A stretch of 37,983 nt of DNA, taken from NCBI GenBank assembly GCA_938005545.1, contig CALKXV010000068.1, forward strand, positions 1 to 37,983. Reading direction: 5' to 3'. Of the stretch, positions 1-8,255 are shown in pieces. The translations under genes were made by a program, and so were the position numbers. Position 1 is the stretch's first letter, and each line of letters opens with the position of its first letter. The notes below the pieces were generated by a model. The model was not told the DNA's origin. It made no database searches and was given only the letters and a program-made list of their open reading frames with translations. This stretch comes from an uncultured Paracoccaceae bacterium. GTDB taxonomy: Bacteria > Pseudomonadota > Alphaproteobacteria > Rhodobacterales > Rhodobacteraceae.

Positions 1-839
1 TCGATAAGACCGATGGACAGACCGCCAATCAGAACCAGCCAGAGGTTTTCAAGCCGCCCGCAGATCGCAGCAGCAATCGCGGGGATCACCATGAAGGTGA
101 TGACGGTCGGCTCCAGCCGGATCAGATCGCCGAACAAGAGACCCGTGAACCCCGCAAGCAGCCCCGAAATGCCCCAGGCCAATGTCTCGACCCGCAGGAT
201 CGGGATGCCCAGCAAGGCCGACAGCGCCCGGTCATTGGCGATGGAGCGCATCTGCAAGCCGCGAATGGAGTGTTTGAGATAGGATTGGATCACAATCACC
301 ACGGCAATCGCCGTAAGCAGCACAATCAGACGAGTGGCTGTTACCCGCAGGCCCAGGATCTGGATGCCGATCGTGTCCGTGGGCAGCGAAAACTTTCGCA
401 CATCATCGACCCAGAAGAAATTGACGCCACCCAGGATGATCAGGGCCGCACCCAATGTCGCAACCGCCTTGACGACAGGCGGCTGAAACGCAAGGCGCGG
501 CGCGATCCCGCGCCCGTAGGCCAGCGACAGGACCAGGGCAAGCGCGATGCCGCATACCCAGGTCAGCGGCGGAAAAATGCCCCACTGGCCCAGCTGCCAG
601 GCAAACATCGCCGCCGCAGCGCCCATCGCGCCATAGGCGATATTCAACACGCCGGTTGCCCGGTAAAGCACGACCAGCCCGATGCCGCCCAACGCGTAAA
701 GCGCGCCTGTGGCCAGCCCTGACACCGCAAATAGGCTGATGACTTTGGCCGGTTTGCCATGCCCCAGAACAGCGATGACGGCACTGATCGCGATCACATA
801 GAGCACCGCGGATAAGACGATGGAGCGATTTAATGTCAT
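1..839 (-). CDS. Branched-chain amino-acid-type ABC transporter permease, LivH-like (partial)
   Basis: This is an inner-membrane permease of the HAAT (LivH) type, which forms half of the translocation channel for a periplasmic binding-protein-dependent importer. Reading from the ATG at 837-839 gives 279 codons without a stop before the window edge, so the C-terminus is missing. The protein is a run of hydrophobic helices with the family's typical glycine- and alanine-rich character, including GALYALGGIGLVVLYRATG near residue 40, NIAYGAMGAAAAMFAWQ, and LRVETLAWGISGLLAG near residue 220. It lies 67 bases downstream of the binding-protein gene in the same direction, with a hairpin in the gap. 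The remaining transporter genes (second permease, ATPases) presumably continue to the left. The substrate cannot be read from the permease; the alcohol and aldehyde dehydrogenases upstream suggest it is not simply leucine. The ribosome site is weak (CAGGTTTCCC). Confidence 0.88.
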   Translation of the reverse strand, partial: MTLNRSIVLSAVLYVIAISAVIAVLGHGKPAKVISLFAVSGLATGALYALGGIGLVVLYRATGVLNIAYGAMGAAAAMFAWQLGQWGIFPPLTWVCGIALALVLSLAYGRGIAPRLAFQPPVVKAVATLGAALIILGGVNFFWVDDVRKFSLPTDTIGIQILGLRVTATRLIVLLTAIAVVIVIQSYLKHSIRGLQMRSIANDRALSALLGIPILRVETLAWGISGLLAGFTGLLFGDLIRLEPTVITFMVIPAIAAAICGRLENLWLVLIGGLSIGLI

Positions 840-866
840 GGGAAACCTGAGACGCTGTTGGGTGGT

Positions 867-890
867 GCGGCCCCCCGGTCAGAGGGCCGC
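867..890 (-). terminator. Intercistronic hairpin between binding protein and permease genes
   Basis: A perfect 7-bp stem (GCGGCCC at 867-873, GGGCCGC at 884-890) with a 10-base loop sits between the stop of the binding-protein gene and the start of the permease gene. No T-run follows on the minus strand. A partial attenuator or mRNA-stabilising hairpin that keeps binding protein above permease is more likely than a full terminator. Confidence 0.5.
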
Positions 891-906
891 AGTTTTCTTT
901 GGTGAG

Positions 907-2160
907 TTAGCGAAGACCCAATGCTGTCTCGATTTCGATATGCGGGTCGAAATAGGCGATGTTATATTCAAAACAGTCCCGCACGACCTCGAAGCTGCCA
1001 TCCTTGATCAGGACCACGTGGCCTGCGTGGTTTGGATAGTGAAAATCAGCCTCGCCAACATAGTAGGAGCCGCACATCAGGTCAGACGTGTAGCCGCTGA
1101 TCCCGGTGATCGCGGTGTTTACCTTTTTGCGGTCCCCGACATCGCCTGCGTCCATCTCCAGCAGGGTCTCTACGAAGAATTTGGCGGACAGATAGCCGGA
1201 TTGAGAGAAGGTATCGCGTGGATCATCGTCATTGGCAAAGCCATCCATGACTTTGATCCAGTTCTGATTGTCTTCGCCGCCATCTGTGAAGGGCGCCAGC
1301 TCTGCGTTCACATAGATATGGCCGTCCCAATACTCACCCAATGCCGCAGGGACAGAGAGATCATATAGCGTGGTCGGAGCAGCCCATTTATAGGCGTCGC
1401 GCAGGTCCTGTTCCTCTGCCGCCTTCAAAACCGCAGTGGCCAGGCCAGCAGGCAGGTTGACCAACATCGTGTCTGCACCTGTGGCAATCGCCTCGAGCAT
1501 TGCGGAGTTCACATCAGGTGCCGCCGGGTTCAGAAACACCGATTGCGCGGTCCCGCCATTCTCTTCCATGTAGCCCGTGACGGCATCGCAAGACCACGTG
1601 CCGACATTGGGAATGGCAAGGCTGATGCAGGCCACGTTCTGGACGCCCAATTCTTCCTGCATGTATTGAATGACGCCTACATTGGAGCCCAGTGGCCCCT
1701 GATTTGTGGACACGATGTTGGAGCTTTCAAAGCATTCCGATACCGCGCAGGCACTGGCCATCACCATCATGTCGGCGTCTTTATAGGTGCCCGCATTGAC
1801 GGCCATTTCCAGAAATGACCCGTTGCCCACCATCGCAACCACGGACTCATCCACCAGCAGTTTCGAAGCCGCCTGACCCGCAAGCTCGGGGTTCCATTGA
1901 TCGTTCTCGACCAGATATTCAATGGGGCGACCATGAATGCCGCCATTGGCATTGACGCAGGAAAAATAGGCGGCTGCCGCATCGGTTGAGGACGAGAAAT
2001 CGCCCGGTGCCGCATTGCCGTGAATGCCGCCGATCTTGATCGGCTCACCTGCTGCCGCTTCGCCTGTATTGGCTCCGCAATGTGGTGCGCTCTCATCCGC
2101 CAGAGCGCCAGTGGCCCCGAATGCCGAAACCAGCGTCAGTGGTAAAATTAGTCGTTTCAT
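907..2160 (-). CDS. Branched-chain amino-acid-type ABC transporter substrate-binding protein
   Basis: This is a periplasmic binding protein of the Leu/Ile/Val type (Peripla_BP_6 fold) of about 417 residues. I start it at 2160 because MKRLILPLTLVSAFGATGALA then reads as a clean Sec signal peptide, and GGGAGGAAACAG is placed correctly before the ATG. An in-frame ATG at 2196 would spoil both. The mature protein begins DESAPHCGANTG and has the family's N-terminal 'IKIGGIHGNAAPGD' entry strand. The body carries the usual two alpha/beta lobes. It is 25 bases downstream of the GMC oxidoreductase and upstream of the LivH-like permease, so it is the receptor of this importer. The association with two dehydrogenases suggests a non-amino-acid ligand such as an alcohol or carboxylate; this is inference. 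Confidence 0.9.
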   Translation of the reverse strand: MKRLILPLTLVSAFGATGALADESAPHCGANTGEAAAGEPIKIGGIHGNAAPGDFSSSTDAAAAYFSCVNANGGIHGRPIEYLVENDQWNPELAGQAASKLLVDESVVAMVGNGSFLEMAVNAGTYKDADMMVMASACAVSECFESSNIVSTNQGPLGSNVGVIQYMQEELGVQNVACISLAIPNVGTWSCDAVTGYMEENGGTAQSVFLNPAAPDVNSAMLEAIATGADTMLVNLPAGLATAVLKAAEEQDLRDAYKWAAPTTLYDLSVPAALGEYWDGHIYVNAELAPFTDGGEDNQNWIKVMDGFANDDDPRDTFSQSGYLSAKFFVETLLEMDAGDVGDRKKVNTAITGISGYTSDLMCGSYYVGEADFHYPNHAGHVVLIKDGSFEVVRDCFEYNIAYFDPHIEIETALGLR

Positions 2161-2185
2161 TCTGTTTCCTCCCAGAGATTTCAGT

Positions 2186-3790
2186 TCAATAGCCATTCAG
2201 TGTTTCGAGGCCGCGCATAAAGCGCGAGCAACGCTCGGCTATCATCATTGTCGGAGCGTTGGTGTTGCCGCTCACGAGGTTTGGCATTGCGGATGCGTCA
2301 GCGACCCGAAGGCCCTGGACACCACGCACGCGCAGCTCTCCGTCAAGGCAGGCCATACGATCCGTGTCGGGGCCCATTTTGACGGTAGAAGATGGATGAA
2401 AGACCGTTTTGGCGGTCTGGCGAATATAGTCTTCCAACGCGGAATCGTCTTTTTCGATTCCGGGCTCGGGCAGATGTCGGCGGCTGATCAATTTGGCAAG
2501 CGAGGGGGCCTCCAATATCTCGATCCCCTTGCGCACACCGCGCATCAGCACTTCGACATCATGGCGATCAGACAGCGCGCCGCTGTTGAATTTTGCCGGA
2601 TCTTTGGGATTGGATGACGCCAGTTTCACCGAGCCGCGAGAGCGCGGGCGCAGGAAACAAGGCCCAATCGCAATACCGTGTTTGTCAATCGGATCACGGT
2701 CCAGTCCGCCCACCATGAAGGGAAGGACATGGAACTGCACATCCGGTGTTCCGGCATCGGACAGGTCGGCAAATCCGCCGCATTCCACCACGTTGGAAGT
2801 CAGCAAGCCGGTGCGGTTGACCATATATTCCAGCATATGGCGCACTGATTTCAGCCCCTTATCCTGCCCCTTTATCGAGATCGGGTCATGGGTCTCGCCC
2901 TGCACGGTGCTTTCCATATGATCCTGGAAATTCTCGCCCACGCCGGGCAGGTCATGCACAATACTGATGTCCAACTGAGAGAGCTCTTCTGCATTGCCAA
3001 TGCCTGACAATTGCAGCAAGCGCGGGGTTTCAATCGCACCGGCACACAGGATCACCTCCCCTTTGGCCGACATCGTGGTGCCGTTTTCCAGCTCGACACC
3101 GCTGACGCGTTTGCCGTCAAATGTCACCCGCGCAACACGGGTTTCCGTCATGATCTTCAGGTTCGAGCGCCCCTCCGCCTGACGCAAAAACGCCTGCGCG
3201 GAGGACCATCTGCGCCCGTCTCGGGTGGTGGTCTGATAGAAGCCGACACCCTCTTGTGCGGCACCGTTGAAGTCCGGATTATAGGGCAGGCCTGCTTCCT
3301 GAGCCGCGCGGATGAAAGCATTGCTCAACGGATGGGCATGGCGTCTTTCTGAGACGCTCAGTTCCCCTTCGGCCCCGTGAAATTCGTCGGAGAGCACAAT
3401 GTTGCTTTCCAGATCGGAAAACACGGGCAGCACGTCCTTGTAAGACCAACCGGGCAGGCCAAGCTGGCCCCAGCTGTTATAGTCATCAGACTGCCCGCGG
3501 ATGTAGAGCATCGCGTTGACCGAAGAGCCACCGCCAATCACATGGCCCTGCGGCACGATTGCAGGCCGACCGTTCAGGTCTTCGCTGGGCTCGCCAACAT
3601 AGGCCACCACATCGCGCCCACCTTCGAGAACCTTGAAAAAGGTGGCCGGAATGTGAATCCACCGATTGGTGTCATTGCGCCCGCTCTCGATCAAAAGAAC
3701 GCGCATCCCGCTTTCCTCGGACAGGCGTGAGGCCATGACACAGCCTGACGAGCCGCCGCCTACGACGATATAGTCAAATTCCTCGCTCAT
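2186..3790 (-). CDS. GMC-family FAD-dependent alcohol (choline-like) dehydrogenase
   Basis: The 534-residue protein belongs to the glucose-methanol-choline oxidoreductases, which oxidise a primary alcohol to an aldehyde using FAD. The ADP-binding loop VVGGGSSGCVMASRL is at residues 9-23. The first GMC signature (GGGSSVNAMLYIRG) is at 86-99. The catalytic pair is the His of FHPSST (about 465) and Asn of GNTNAPT (509/511). Length matches the choline dehydrogenase/BetA-like branch, but BetA-level specificity cannot be assigned. Its ATG overlaps the stop of the aldehyde dehydrogenase gene (ATGA), so the two are translationally coupled. The likely flow is alcohol to aldehyde (this enzyme) to acid (the upstream gene's enzyme). 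No signal peptide is visible, so it should be cytoplasmic or membrane-associated. Confidence 0.92.
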   Translation of the reverse strand: MSEEFDYIVVGGGSSGCVMASRLSEESGMRVLLIESGRNDTNRWIHIPATFFKVLEGGRDVVAYVGEPSEDLNGRPAIVPQGHVIGGGSSVNAMLYIRGQSDDYNSWGQLGLPGWSYKDVLPVFSDLESNIVLSDEFHGAEGELSVSERRHAHPLSNAFIRAAQEAGLPYNPDFNGAAQEGVGFYQTTTRDGRRWSSAQAFLRQAEGRSNLKIMTETRVARVTFDGKRVSGVELENGTTMSAKGEVILCAGAIETPRLLQLSGIGNAEELSQLDISIVHDLPGVGENFQDHMESTVQGETHDPISIKGQDKGLKSVRHMLEYMVNRTGLLTSNVVECGGFADLSDAGTPDVQFHVLPFMVGGLDRDPIDKHGIAIGPCFLRPRSRGSVKLASSNPKDPAKFNSGALSDRHDVEVLMRGVRKGIEILEAPSLAKLISRRHLPEPGIEKDDSALEDYIRQTAKTVFHPSSTVKMGPDTDRMACLDGELRVRGVQGLRVADASAMPNLVSGNTNAPTMMIAERCSRFMRGLETLNGY

Positions 3791-5196
3791 GAGAACACGA
3801 CCTGAATGTCGGTGTATTCCGCAAGCCCCTCCTCGCCGAACTCAACCCCGATGCCTGAGGACTTGACCCCGCCAAAGGGCGCGTTGGGTTGTATCGCCCC
3901 GTGCTTGTTGATCCAGACCGATCCGCATTGCATCCGCCCCGCGATTTCTTTCGCCTTTTCAACATCTTTGGACCAAACCGACCCGCCCAGACCGGCAGGG
4001 TTGTCATTGGCCGCCTCAATCACCGCATCAAGGTCGGAATATTTGATGATCGGCAAAGCGGGGCCAAACTGCTCTTCGTCCACCAGCGGGTCGCCATTGT
4101 TCAGATCGGCAATGATTGTTGGCGGGTAAAACAATCCGTTGCCCGGCTCGCCCCCCATCAAGACGCGGCCCTTGGTTTTGCCGGTCTCAACCAGTCGCTG
4201 CACCTTGTCAAACTGGGCCTGGTTCTGGATCGGGCCAAGGATCGAGCCCTCATCCATGCCATCGCCAACTGGGATATTCTTGGCGAAATCCACCAATGCG
4301 CTGCACACGTCATCATAGACATCTTCATGCACATAAAGCCGCTTCATCGCCGCGCAGGTCTGACCATTGTTGATGAAACCGCCCCAGAAAAGACCTTCGG
4401 CAATTTCTGCCGGGTCCACATCGGGCAACACGATGCCCGCGTCATTGCCGCCCATCTCCAGCGTCAAACGCTTCATGGTTTCCGCAGCGGACATCATGAT
4501 CTTCTGACCCGTCGCGCATGACCCGGTGAAGACAACCTTGCGGATGCCGGGATGCGCGGACATGCCTGCGCCAATATTGTCGCCGGTTTTGTCATCCGAG
4601 GTGACAACATTCACGACACCTGCGGGCAGGACCTCGTTCATCAGCTCCACAAGCCGCAACGTGCTCAGCGGCGTCATCGGGGAGGGTTTGATGATCACCG
4701 TATTGCCGGTGCGCAAGGCTGGAAGAATGTGCCAGATCGCGATCATCACCGGGAAATTCCAGGGCGTGATGGAGGCGACTACACCGACAGGTTTGCGGTG
4801 CATTTCAACGCGCCCCTCATTGTTGTCCTGCAGAACCTTCATCGGAAGGCTCAGCCCGCTGGTATATCCGGCCCAGGCCTGCGCGCCGCCCAATTCCCAA
4901 CGAGATCCCAGACCGTTCAGCGGCTTGCCTTGCTCGGCTGTCAGCAACAATGCCAGCTCTTCCGCGTGCTCGCCGATCTTCTCGGTGACGGCGCCACAGG
5001 CAGCGGCCAGGTCTTCATCCGACTTCTTTGACCAGTCTTGAAACGCGGCCTCGGCGGCGGCAACAGCATCATCCAATTGCGCCAATGTCGCCTTTGGCGC
5101 GTGGCCAACCGTTTCGCCTGTTGAGGGGTTGAGAATAGCAAAACTGTCTTTGCCGCTCACAGATTTTCCGCCGATGGTCATCGCAAGTGTGGTCAT
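3787..5196 (-). CDS. NAD(P)-dependent aldehyde dehydrogenase
   Basis: This is an ALDH-superfamily enzyme of about 469 residues. The start at 5196 gives MTTLAMTIGGKSV, preceded by TAAGGAATCGAAA as ribosome site. A longer upstream reading would add about 49 residues with no family resemblance. Catalytic residues are all visible: Asn147 in TPWNF, Lys170 in IIKPSP, Glu247 in TLEMGGND and the nucleophile Cys281 in NNGQTCAAMK. The N-terminal NPSTGETVG segment and length resemble succinate-semialdehyde or broad-range aldehyde dehydrogenases, but the substrate is unknown. It is first in the operon and overlaps the GMC dehydrogenase by 4 bases, which supports oxidation of that enzyme's aldehyde product. 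A control site, if present, should lie in 5197-5330. Confidence 0.93.
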   Translation of the reverse strand: MTTLAMTIGGKSVSGKDSFAILNPSTGETVGHAPKATLAQLDDAVAAAEAAFQDWSKKSDEDLAAACGAVTEKIGEHAEELALLLTAEQGKPLNGLGSRWELGGAQAWAGYTSGLSLPMKVLQDNNEGRVEMHRKPVGVVASITPWNFPVMIAIWHILPALRTGNTVIIKPSPMTPLSTLRLVELMNEVLPAGVVNVVTSDDKTGDNIGAGMSAHPGIRKVVFTGSCATGQKIMMSAAETMKRLTLEMGGNDAGIVLPDVDPAEIAEGLFWGGFINNGQTCAAMKRLYVHEDVYDDVCSALVDFAKNIPVGDGMDEGSILGPIQNQAQFDKVQRLVETGKTKGRVLMGGEPGNGLFYPPTIIADLNNGDPLVDEEQFGPALPIIKYSDLDAVIEAANDNPAGLGGSVWSKDVEKAKEIAGRMQCGSVWINKHGAIQPNAPFGGVKSSGIGVEFGEEGLAEYTDIQVVFS

Positions 5197-5331
5197 TTTC
5201 GATTCCTTACCAACATCATTTTCACCTATGAAATCAGTCGATCCCGGCACTGTCTTGGATGCCAACAACAACAGGTTTGGATTGGAACAACAGATTCTGG
5301 AGGATTTTTCTGACCGATATGGACCACGAAA

Positions 5332-5361
5332 AACCCGCCTCAAATTTCTTTGAAGCGGGTT
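5332..5361 (-). terminator. Rho-independent terminator after yceI-like gene
   Basis: AACCCGCCTCAAA (5332-5344) pairs with TTTGAAGCGGGTT (5349-5361), a 13-bp stem with one mismatch and a 4-base loop. On the minus strand the stem is followed by GGGTTTTTCG, so it terminates the YceI transcript and insulates it from the aldehyde dehydrogenase operon. Confidence 0.8.
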
Positions 5362-5395
5362 CCAAATCTGACGGTCGAAGTTCTTGAATTAGTGC

Positions 5396-5989
5396 TTATT
5401 CAACGATCTGCATTTCCGTTTCGATAAAGAGCGAGATCGGCCCCGTTGGAAATTGACCCACCCCAAAAGACATGTGATCCGCAATTTCACCCCGCAAGGA
5501 AAACGCAACCCAATCGCCCTTGTAGGATTCGAAGAACTCTGCGACGGGGTGGTCACCCTCAAAGGTCAATTCAGCATCCAATTCTAGTGGTTGCGTGACA
5601 CCTTTGATTGTCAGGTCACCCATGATTCTGGCGGTGGTTTCACCGGTCAATTTGATCTCGGTGCTGGTGAACGTCATTTCAGGATGCGCGGCCGTGTCGA
5701 AATATGCCGGCGCCTGAATATGCTCATCAAAAATTTCTACGCCGGTGGAAACGCTTGTGGTGTCAACGGTAACCGTTACCTTTGAGGCCTCGATATTGTC
5801 GCGATCAAGAACCAGCGTTCCGCTGGTTTTATCAAACTCCGCCGTTTGAAAAGAGACGCCCGCATGGCTCCAGCCAAAGCGAACCTCGGTGTGGCCCGGA
5901 TCTGTCTTGAATGTTTGTTCTGCGAAAGAGAGGGTCGCGCTTGCAAAAAGGGCGGCACCAGCAAATACGGTGAGAGGCGTGAGTTTCAT
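5396..5989 (-). CDS. YceI-family periplasmic lipid-binding-like protein
   Basis: The 197-residue protein has an N-terminal Sec signal (MKLTPLTVFAGAALFASATLSFA) followed by a YceI lipocalin-like beta-barrel. Family landmarks are TDPGHTEVRFGWSHAG just after the signal, the DTTSVSTG strand, FDTAAHPEMTF, and DLTIKGVTQPLELD. YceI proteins bind isoprenoid or amphipathic molecules in the periplasm; their physiological role is often unknown. The ATG at 5989 is preceded by AAAGGAACATCAA. It is transcribed alone: it has its own terminator at 5332-5361 and lies back to back with the AraC-type regulator gene, with about 180 bases between them. Whether it belongs to the neighbouring catabolic operon is not shown. 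Confidence 0.92.
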   Translation of the reverse strand: MKLTPLTVFAGAALFASATLSFAEQTFKTDPGHTEVRFGWSHAGVSFQTAEFDKTSGTLVLDRDNIEASKVTVTVDTTSVSTGVEIFDEHIQAPAYFDTAAHPEMTFTSTEIKLTGETTARIMGDLTIKGVTQPLELDAELTFEGDHPVAEFFESYKGDWVAFSLRGEIADHMSFGVGQFPTGPISLFIETEMQIVE

Positions 5990-6170
5990 TTGATGTTCCT
6001 TTGGTCTTTCGAGATAGCTTTGCGCATCTTTTCATTTTTCCAAAAAGATAAGTAGGACGTTAGCAACGTAAGATTTGTACCAGAGCGACGGGCAAAAACT
6101 CAGGCGACAATTGCCCCGCTATCGCAGAAGATTGATTGGTAAAATGCAATTTTCGGCTTAGGTTGCTCGC

Positions 6171-7100
6171 ATGGAAGTTGCATTTCAGACCCAGACGCTA
6201 CCCGTCGAGACCTTTGAAGCATCGCTGCAAGATGCCTGCGGAAACTTTGACGTACGCCCCACACAAGGCGATGCGGATATGTGGGGCGGTATCTCATTGC
6301 GCCGCCAGATGGACCTTGAGTTTGCCCTTGTAGCAACCGACTTGCAGCAGATTTTGCGGACCTCCCAGAACATCCGGCAAGATGATGGCGAGAATTTTTT
6401 CCTGATCATGCAGAAAGAAGGGCGCGCCCTGATGGGGCAGAATGATCGCTTCTCGGTCCTGCATCCGGGTGATCTGGTGTTAATCGACAGCGCCCAGCCG
6501 TCAGAGTTCACCTTCTTTGGCGATCGCTCGATCCAGATGTCACTGCACCTGCCGCGTGTTTATCTTGAGGAACGGTTTGGCGCCGTTATTCCCGGCGGCC
6601 TGTCTGTGAACCGCCGGGACCCGACCGCTATGGCCATTCACGCCATTATTGCCAAAAGCGAATCTGCCGTTGACGCGCAGGTGCATCTCAAGGACGCATT
6701 GCTCAGCCTGATTGGCGTGGTTTTGATGGAGCGGCGTATCCACGGCGAAACCACAACAGCGCGGCTTGAACAGCGGGAAGGCTCCGTTCTGACGCGCGCA
6801 ATCGGTTATATTGAGACGCGTTTTCAGGACCCCGAATTTACCCCGGCGATGATTGCGCAGGATTTGGGCGTTCAACCCTATCAGGTGCAACGGGCCTTCA
6901 AATCGCTGGGCACAACCGCAACCAAATATCTTCTCGCCAAACGATTGGAGACGGCACGCACGCGTCTTATCGAAAATGCCAAATCCCACAATCCAATTCT
7001 GGTCAGCACAATCGCCTATCAATCCGGCTTTGCAGATGTATCATATTTCAACAGATGTTTCCGAAAAGTCTTTGGTAAAACGCCCAGCGATATGGGCTGA
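6171..7100 (+). CDS. AraC-family transcriptional regulator, FeaR-like
   Basis: The 309-residue regulator has an N-terminal AraC-binding-like (PF14525-type) sensory domain over residues 1-190, with MWGGISLRRQMDLEF and GDLVLIDSAQPSEFTF as characteristic segments. It ends in a double helix-turn-helix from about residue 205 (FTPAMIAQDLGVQPYQVQRAF and STIAYQSGFADVSYFNRCFRKVFG). FeaR, the best-known relative, activates an aromatic-amine oxidase and aldehyde dehydrogenase operon. By analogy this protein may activate the ALDH/GMC operon on the other side of yceI. That link is inference, and yceI itself is another possible target. The ribosome site is weak. A small hairpin (ATCCCTC/GAGGGAT at 7111-7131) follows the stop but lacks a T-run. 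Confidence 0.88.
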   Translation: MEVAFQTQTLPVETFEASLQDACGNFDVRPTQGDADMWGGISLRRQMDLEFALVATDLQQILRTSQNIRQDDGENFFLIMQKEGRALMGQNDRFSVLHPGDLVLIDSAQPSEFTFFGDRSIQMSLHLPRVYLEERFGAVIPGGLSVNRRDPTAMAIHAIIAKSESAVDAQVHLKDALLSLIGVVLMERRIHGETTTARLEQREGSVLTRAIGYIETRFQDPEFTPAMIAQDLGVQPYQVQRAFKSLGTTATKYLLAKRLETARTRLIENAKSHNPILVSTIAYQSGFADVSYFNRCFRKVFGKTPSDMG

Positions 7101-7333
7101 TACCTTGTCAATCCCTCTTGCGACGAGGGATACATTCAAGGAATTGGCGGCGTCACGGTCCCGCTCTAACCCTTTTTGCGGCTTTTACAATTCGACTTGT
7201 TCACCTGTCTACCGACAGTTGAATGTGTAATCGGCGGAGCAATAACCGGCCACGGTAGCGGCGGCACAGTGCGGTCGCGGGCGGATTAAAAGTCGGCCAC
7301 TTTTGCCCTTTCATTTGATGGGAGGGCTTGGGG

Positions 7334-7414
7334 ATATTCACCGTGGATTTGTATTTGAAGGTTCGCCACGCTCACTTTGAGGAAGGTTTGAGTGGGCGTC
7401 AGATTGCTCGGAAA
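7334..7414 (+). pseudogene. IS21-family istA fragment
   Basis: The frame from 7334 reads IFTVDLYLKVRHAHFEEGL followed by SGRQIAR. This matches the N-terminus typical of IS21-family IstA transposases (MFTVDLYLKVR...), with the start codon changed to ATA. The reading breaks at about 7411, where an oppositely oriented IS3-type fragment begins. Upstream bases 7290-7333 may be the remaining IS21 end. It is too short to be functional. Confidence 0.65.
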
Positions 7415-7562
7415 TCGAACTCTCCCCGCGCAAGCCATCTAAAACGAACCGGATCTTCTCTCCGGCAGAGAATTGACGGCGTGTCTTACGCTTGATCTCT
7501 TTCACGTGTCTGTCGGCCGATCCGTTCGGCCCTGTCTTCGCTCTCATCTCGTATCCTTTCAA
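7411..7562 (-). pseudogene. IS3-family orfA fragment
   Basis: On the minus strand, from about 7547, the frame reads MRAKTGPNGSADRHVKEI, then KRKTRRQFSAGEKIRFVLDG and LRGESSISE. This is the N-terminal half of an IS3-family OrfA (HTH_Tnp_1-type domain). Homology stops at the join with the istA fragment near 7411, and the residues beyond are unrelated. The helix-turn-helix is incomplete and no orfB follows, so this is a dead remnant. Confidence 0.7.
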
Positions 7563-7729
7563 GGATTACGATGAACCGAAAATTCTCGCTAAGCAAAACT
7601 GCCGCTCTGTCTCAAAGGCCGTGACGGGATACAAGCATTACGTGCGCTTGATCAGGTCACGCAGATGAAATCCGCGCTAATTGCCATATGACAAGGACCG
7701 AAGATAGGTTGGTCAAGATTTCGGAACGG

Positions 7730-8179
7730 TCATTCTGTTGGATGATCCAACTCTGCGATCTTGATCAGCATCTTACGCATTTTCGCCATATCATCGGCGC
7801 TGAATTCCGCTGTAAGCTCGCTGTCAAAGTCCTGTGCTTGCCGATAGAGATCATTGTAAACTCGTGCGCCTTGATCCGTCAGCGAAAGCACCTCATGGCG
7901 GCGATCATTGGATAGCGTTTGCCGCGAAAGGAATCGCTTTTCTTCGAGCGCATAGACAGCGCGACTGACTTTGGTTTTGTGGATCCGTGCGCGATCGCAA
8001 ATATCCTTAGCAGTCATGTCTCCGTAGCGCCCAAGGTGGAATACAACCCTCCATTCTGTCTGCAACATACCGTATTTTTTACGGTAAGTGTCTGAAAACG
8101 CGCGACTTGCCGTCTCTGCGGCTTGGTTGAGAAGATAAGGCATAAAGTCGAGTAGATCGAAGGATGAGATTTTTTTCAT
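7730..8179 (-). CDS. MarR-family transcriptional regulator of the homogentisate operon
   Basis: This is a winged-helix MarR regulator of about 149 residues from the start at 8179 (MKKISSFDLLDFMPYLLNQ). An in-frame ATG at 8218 would add 13 residues, but that stretch overlaps the likely operator region, so I prefer the shorter form. The recognition helix segment is MTAKDICDRARIHKTKVSRA and the wing is FLSRQTLSNDRRHEVLSL. Helices at both ends would form the dimer. It is divergent from hmgA with about 76 bases between the starts. MarR proteins commonly repress such a divergent catabolic operon and release DNA on binding an aromatic ligand. Homogentisate or a precursor would be the natural effector; that is inference. 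Confidence 0.9.
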   Translation of the reverse strand: MKKISSFDLLDFMPYLLNQAAETASRAFSDTYRKKYGMLQTEWRVVFHLGRYGDMTAKDICDRARIHKTKVSRAVYALEEKRFLSRQTLSNDRRHEVLSLTDQGARVYNDLYRQAQDFDSELTAEFSADDMAKMRKMLIKIAELDHPTE

Positions 8180-8255
8180 ATCTGTAGGATAACTGTTGTT
8201 AGTTACAATCGCAATCATTACATATGAAACTAATTAACAGACCGGAGCGACAATC
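8180..8255. promoter_or_regulatory. Divergent marR/hmgA control region
   Basis: This AT-rich gap between the two start codons contains inverted half-sites TTAGTT (8199-8204) and AACTAA (8228-8233). A possible plus-strand promoter is TTGTTA (8196-8201), 17 bases, TACATA (8219-8224), which would place the half-sites over the polymerase site. The hmgA ribosome site CCGGAGCGACAATC follows. The operator call is tentative because MarR sites are usually tighter palindromes. Confidence 0.35.

Noticed and set aside
820-1368. A 182-codon plus-strand frame over the end of the LIV-type binding-protein gene.
   Set aside because: It lies antisense to a secreted binding protein with a proper signal and ribosome site; no independent support.
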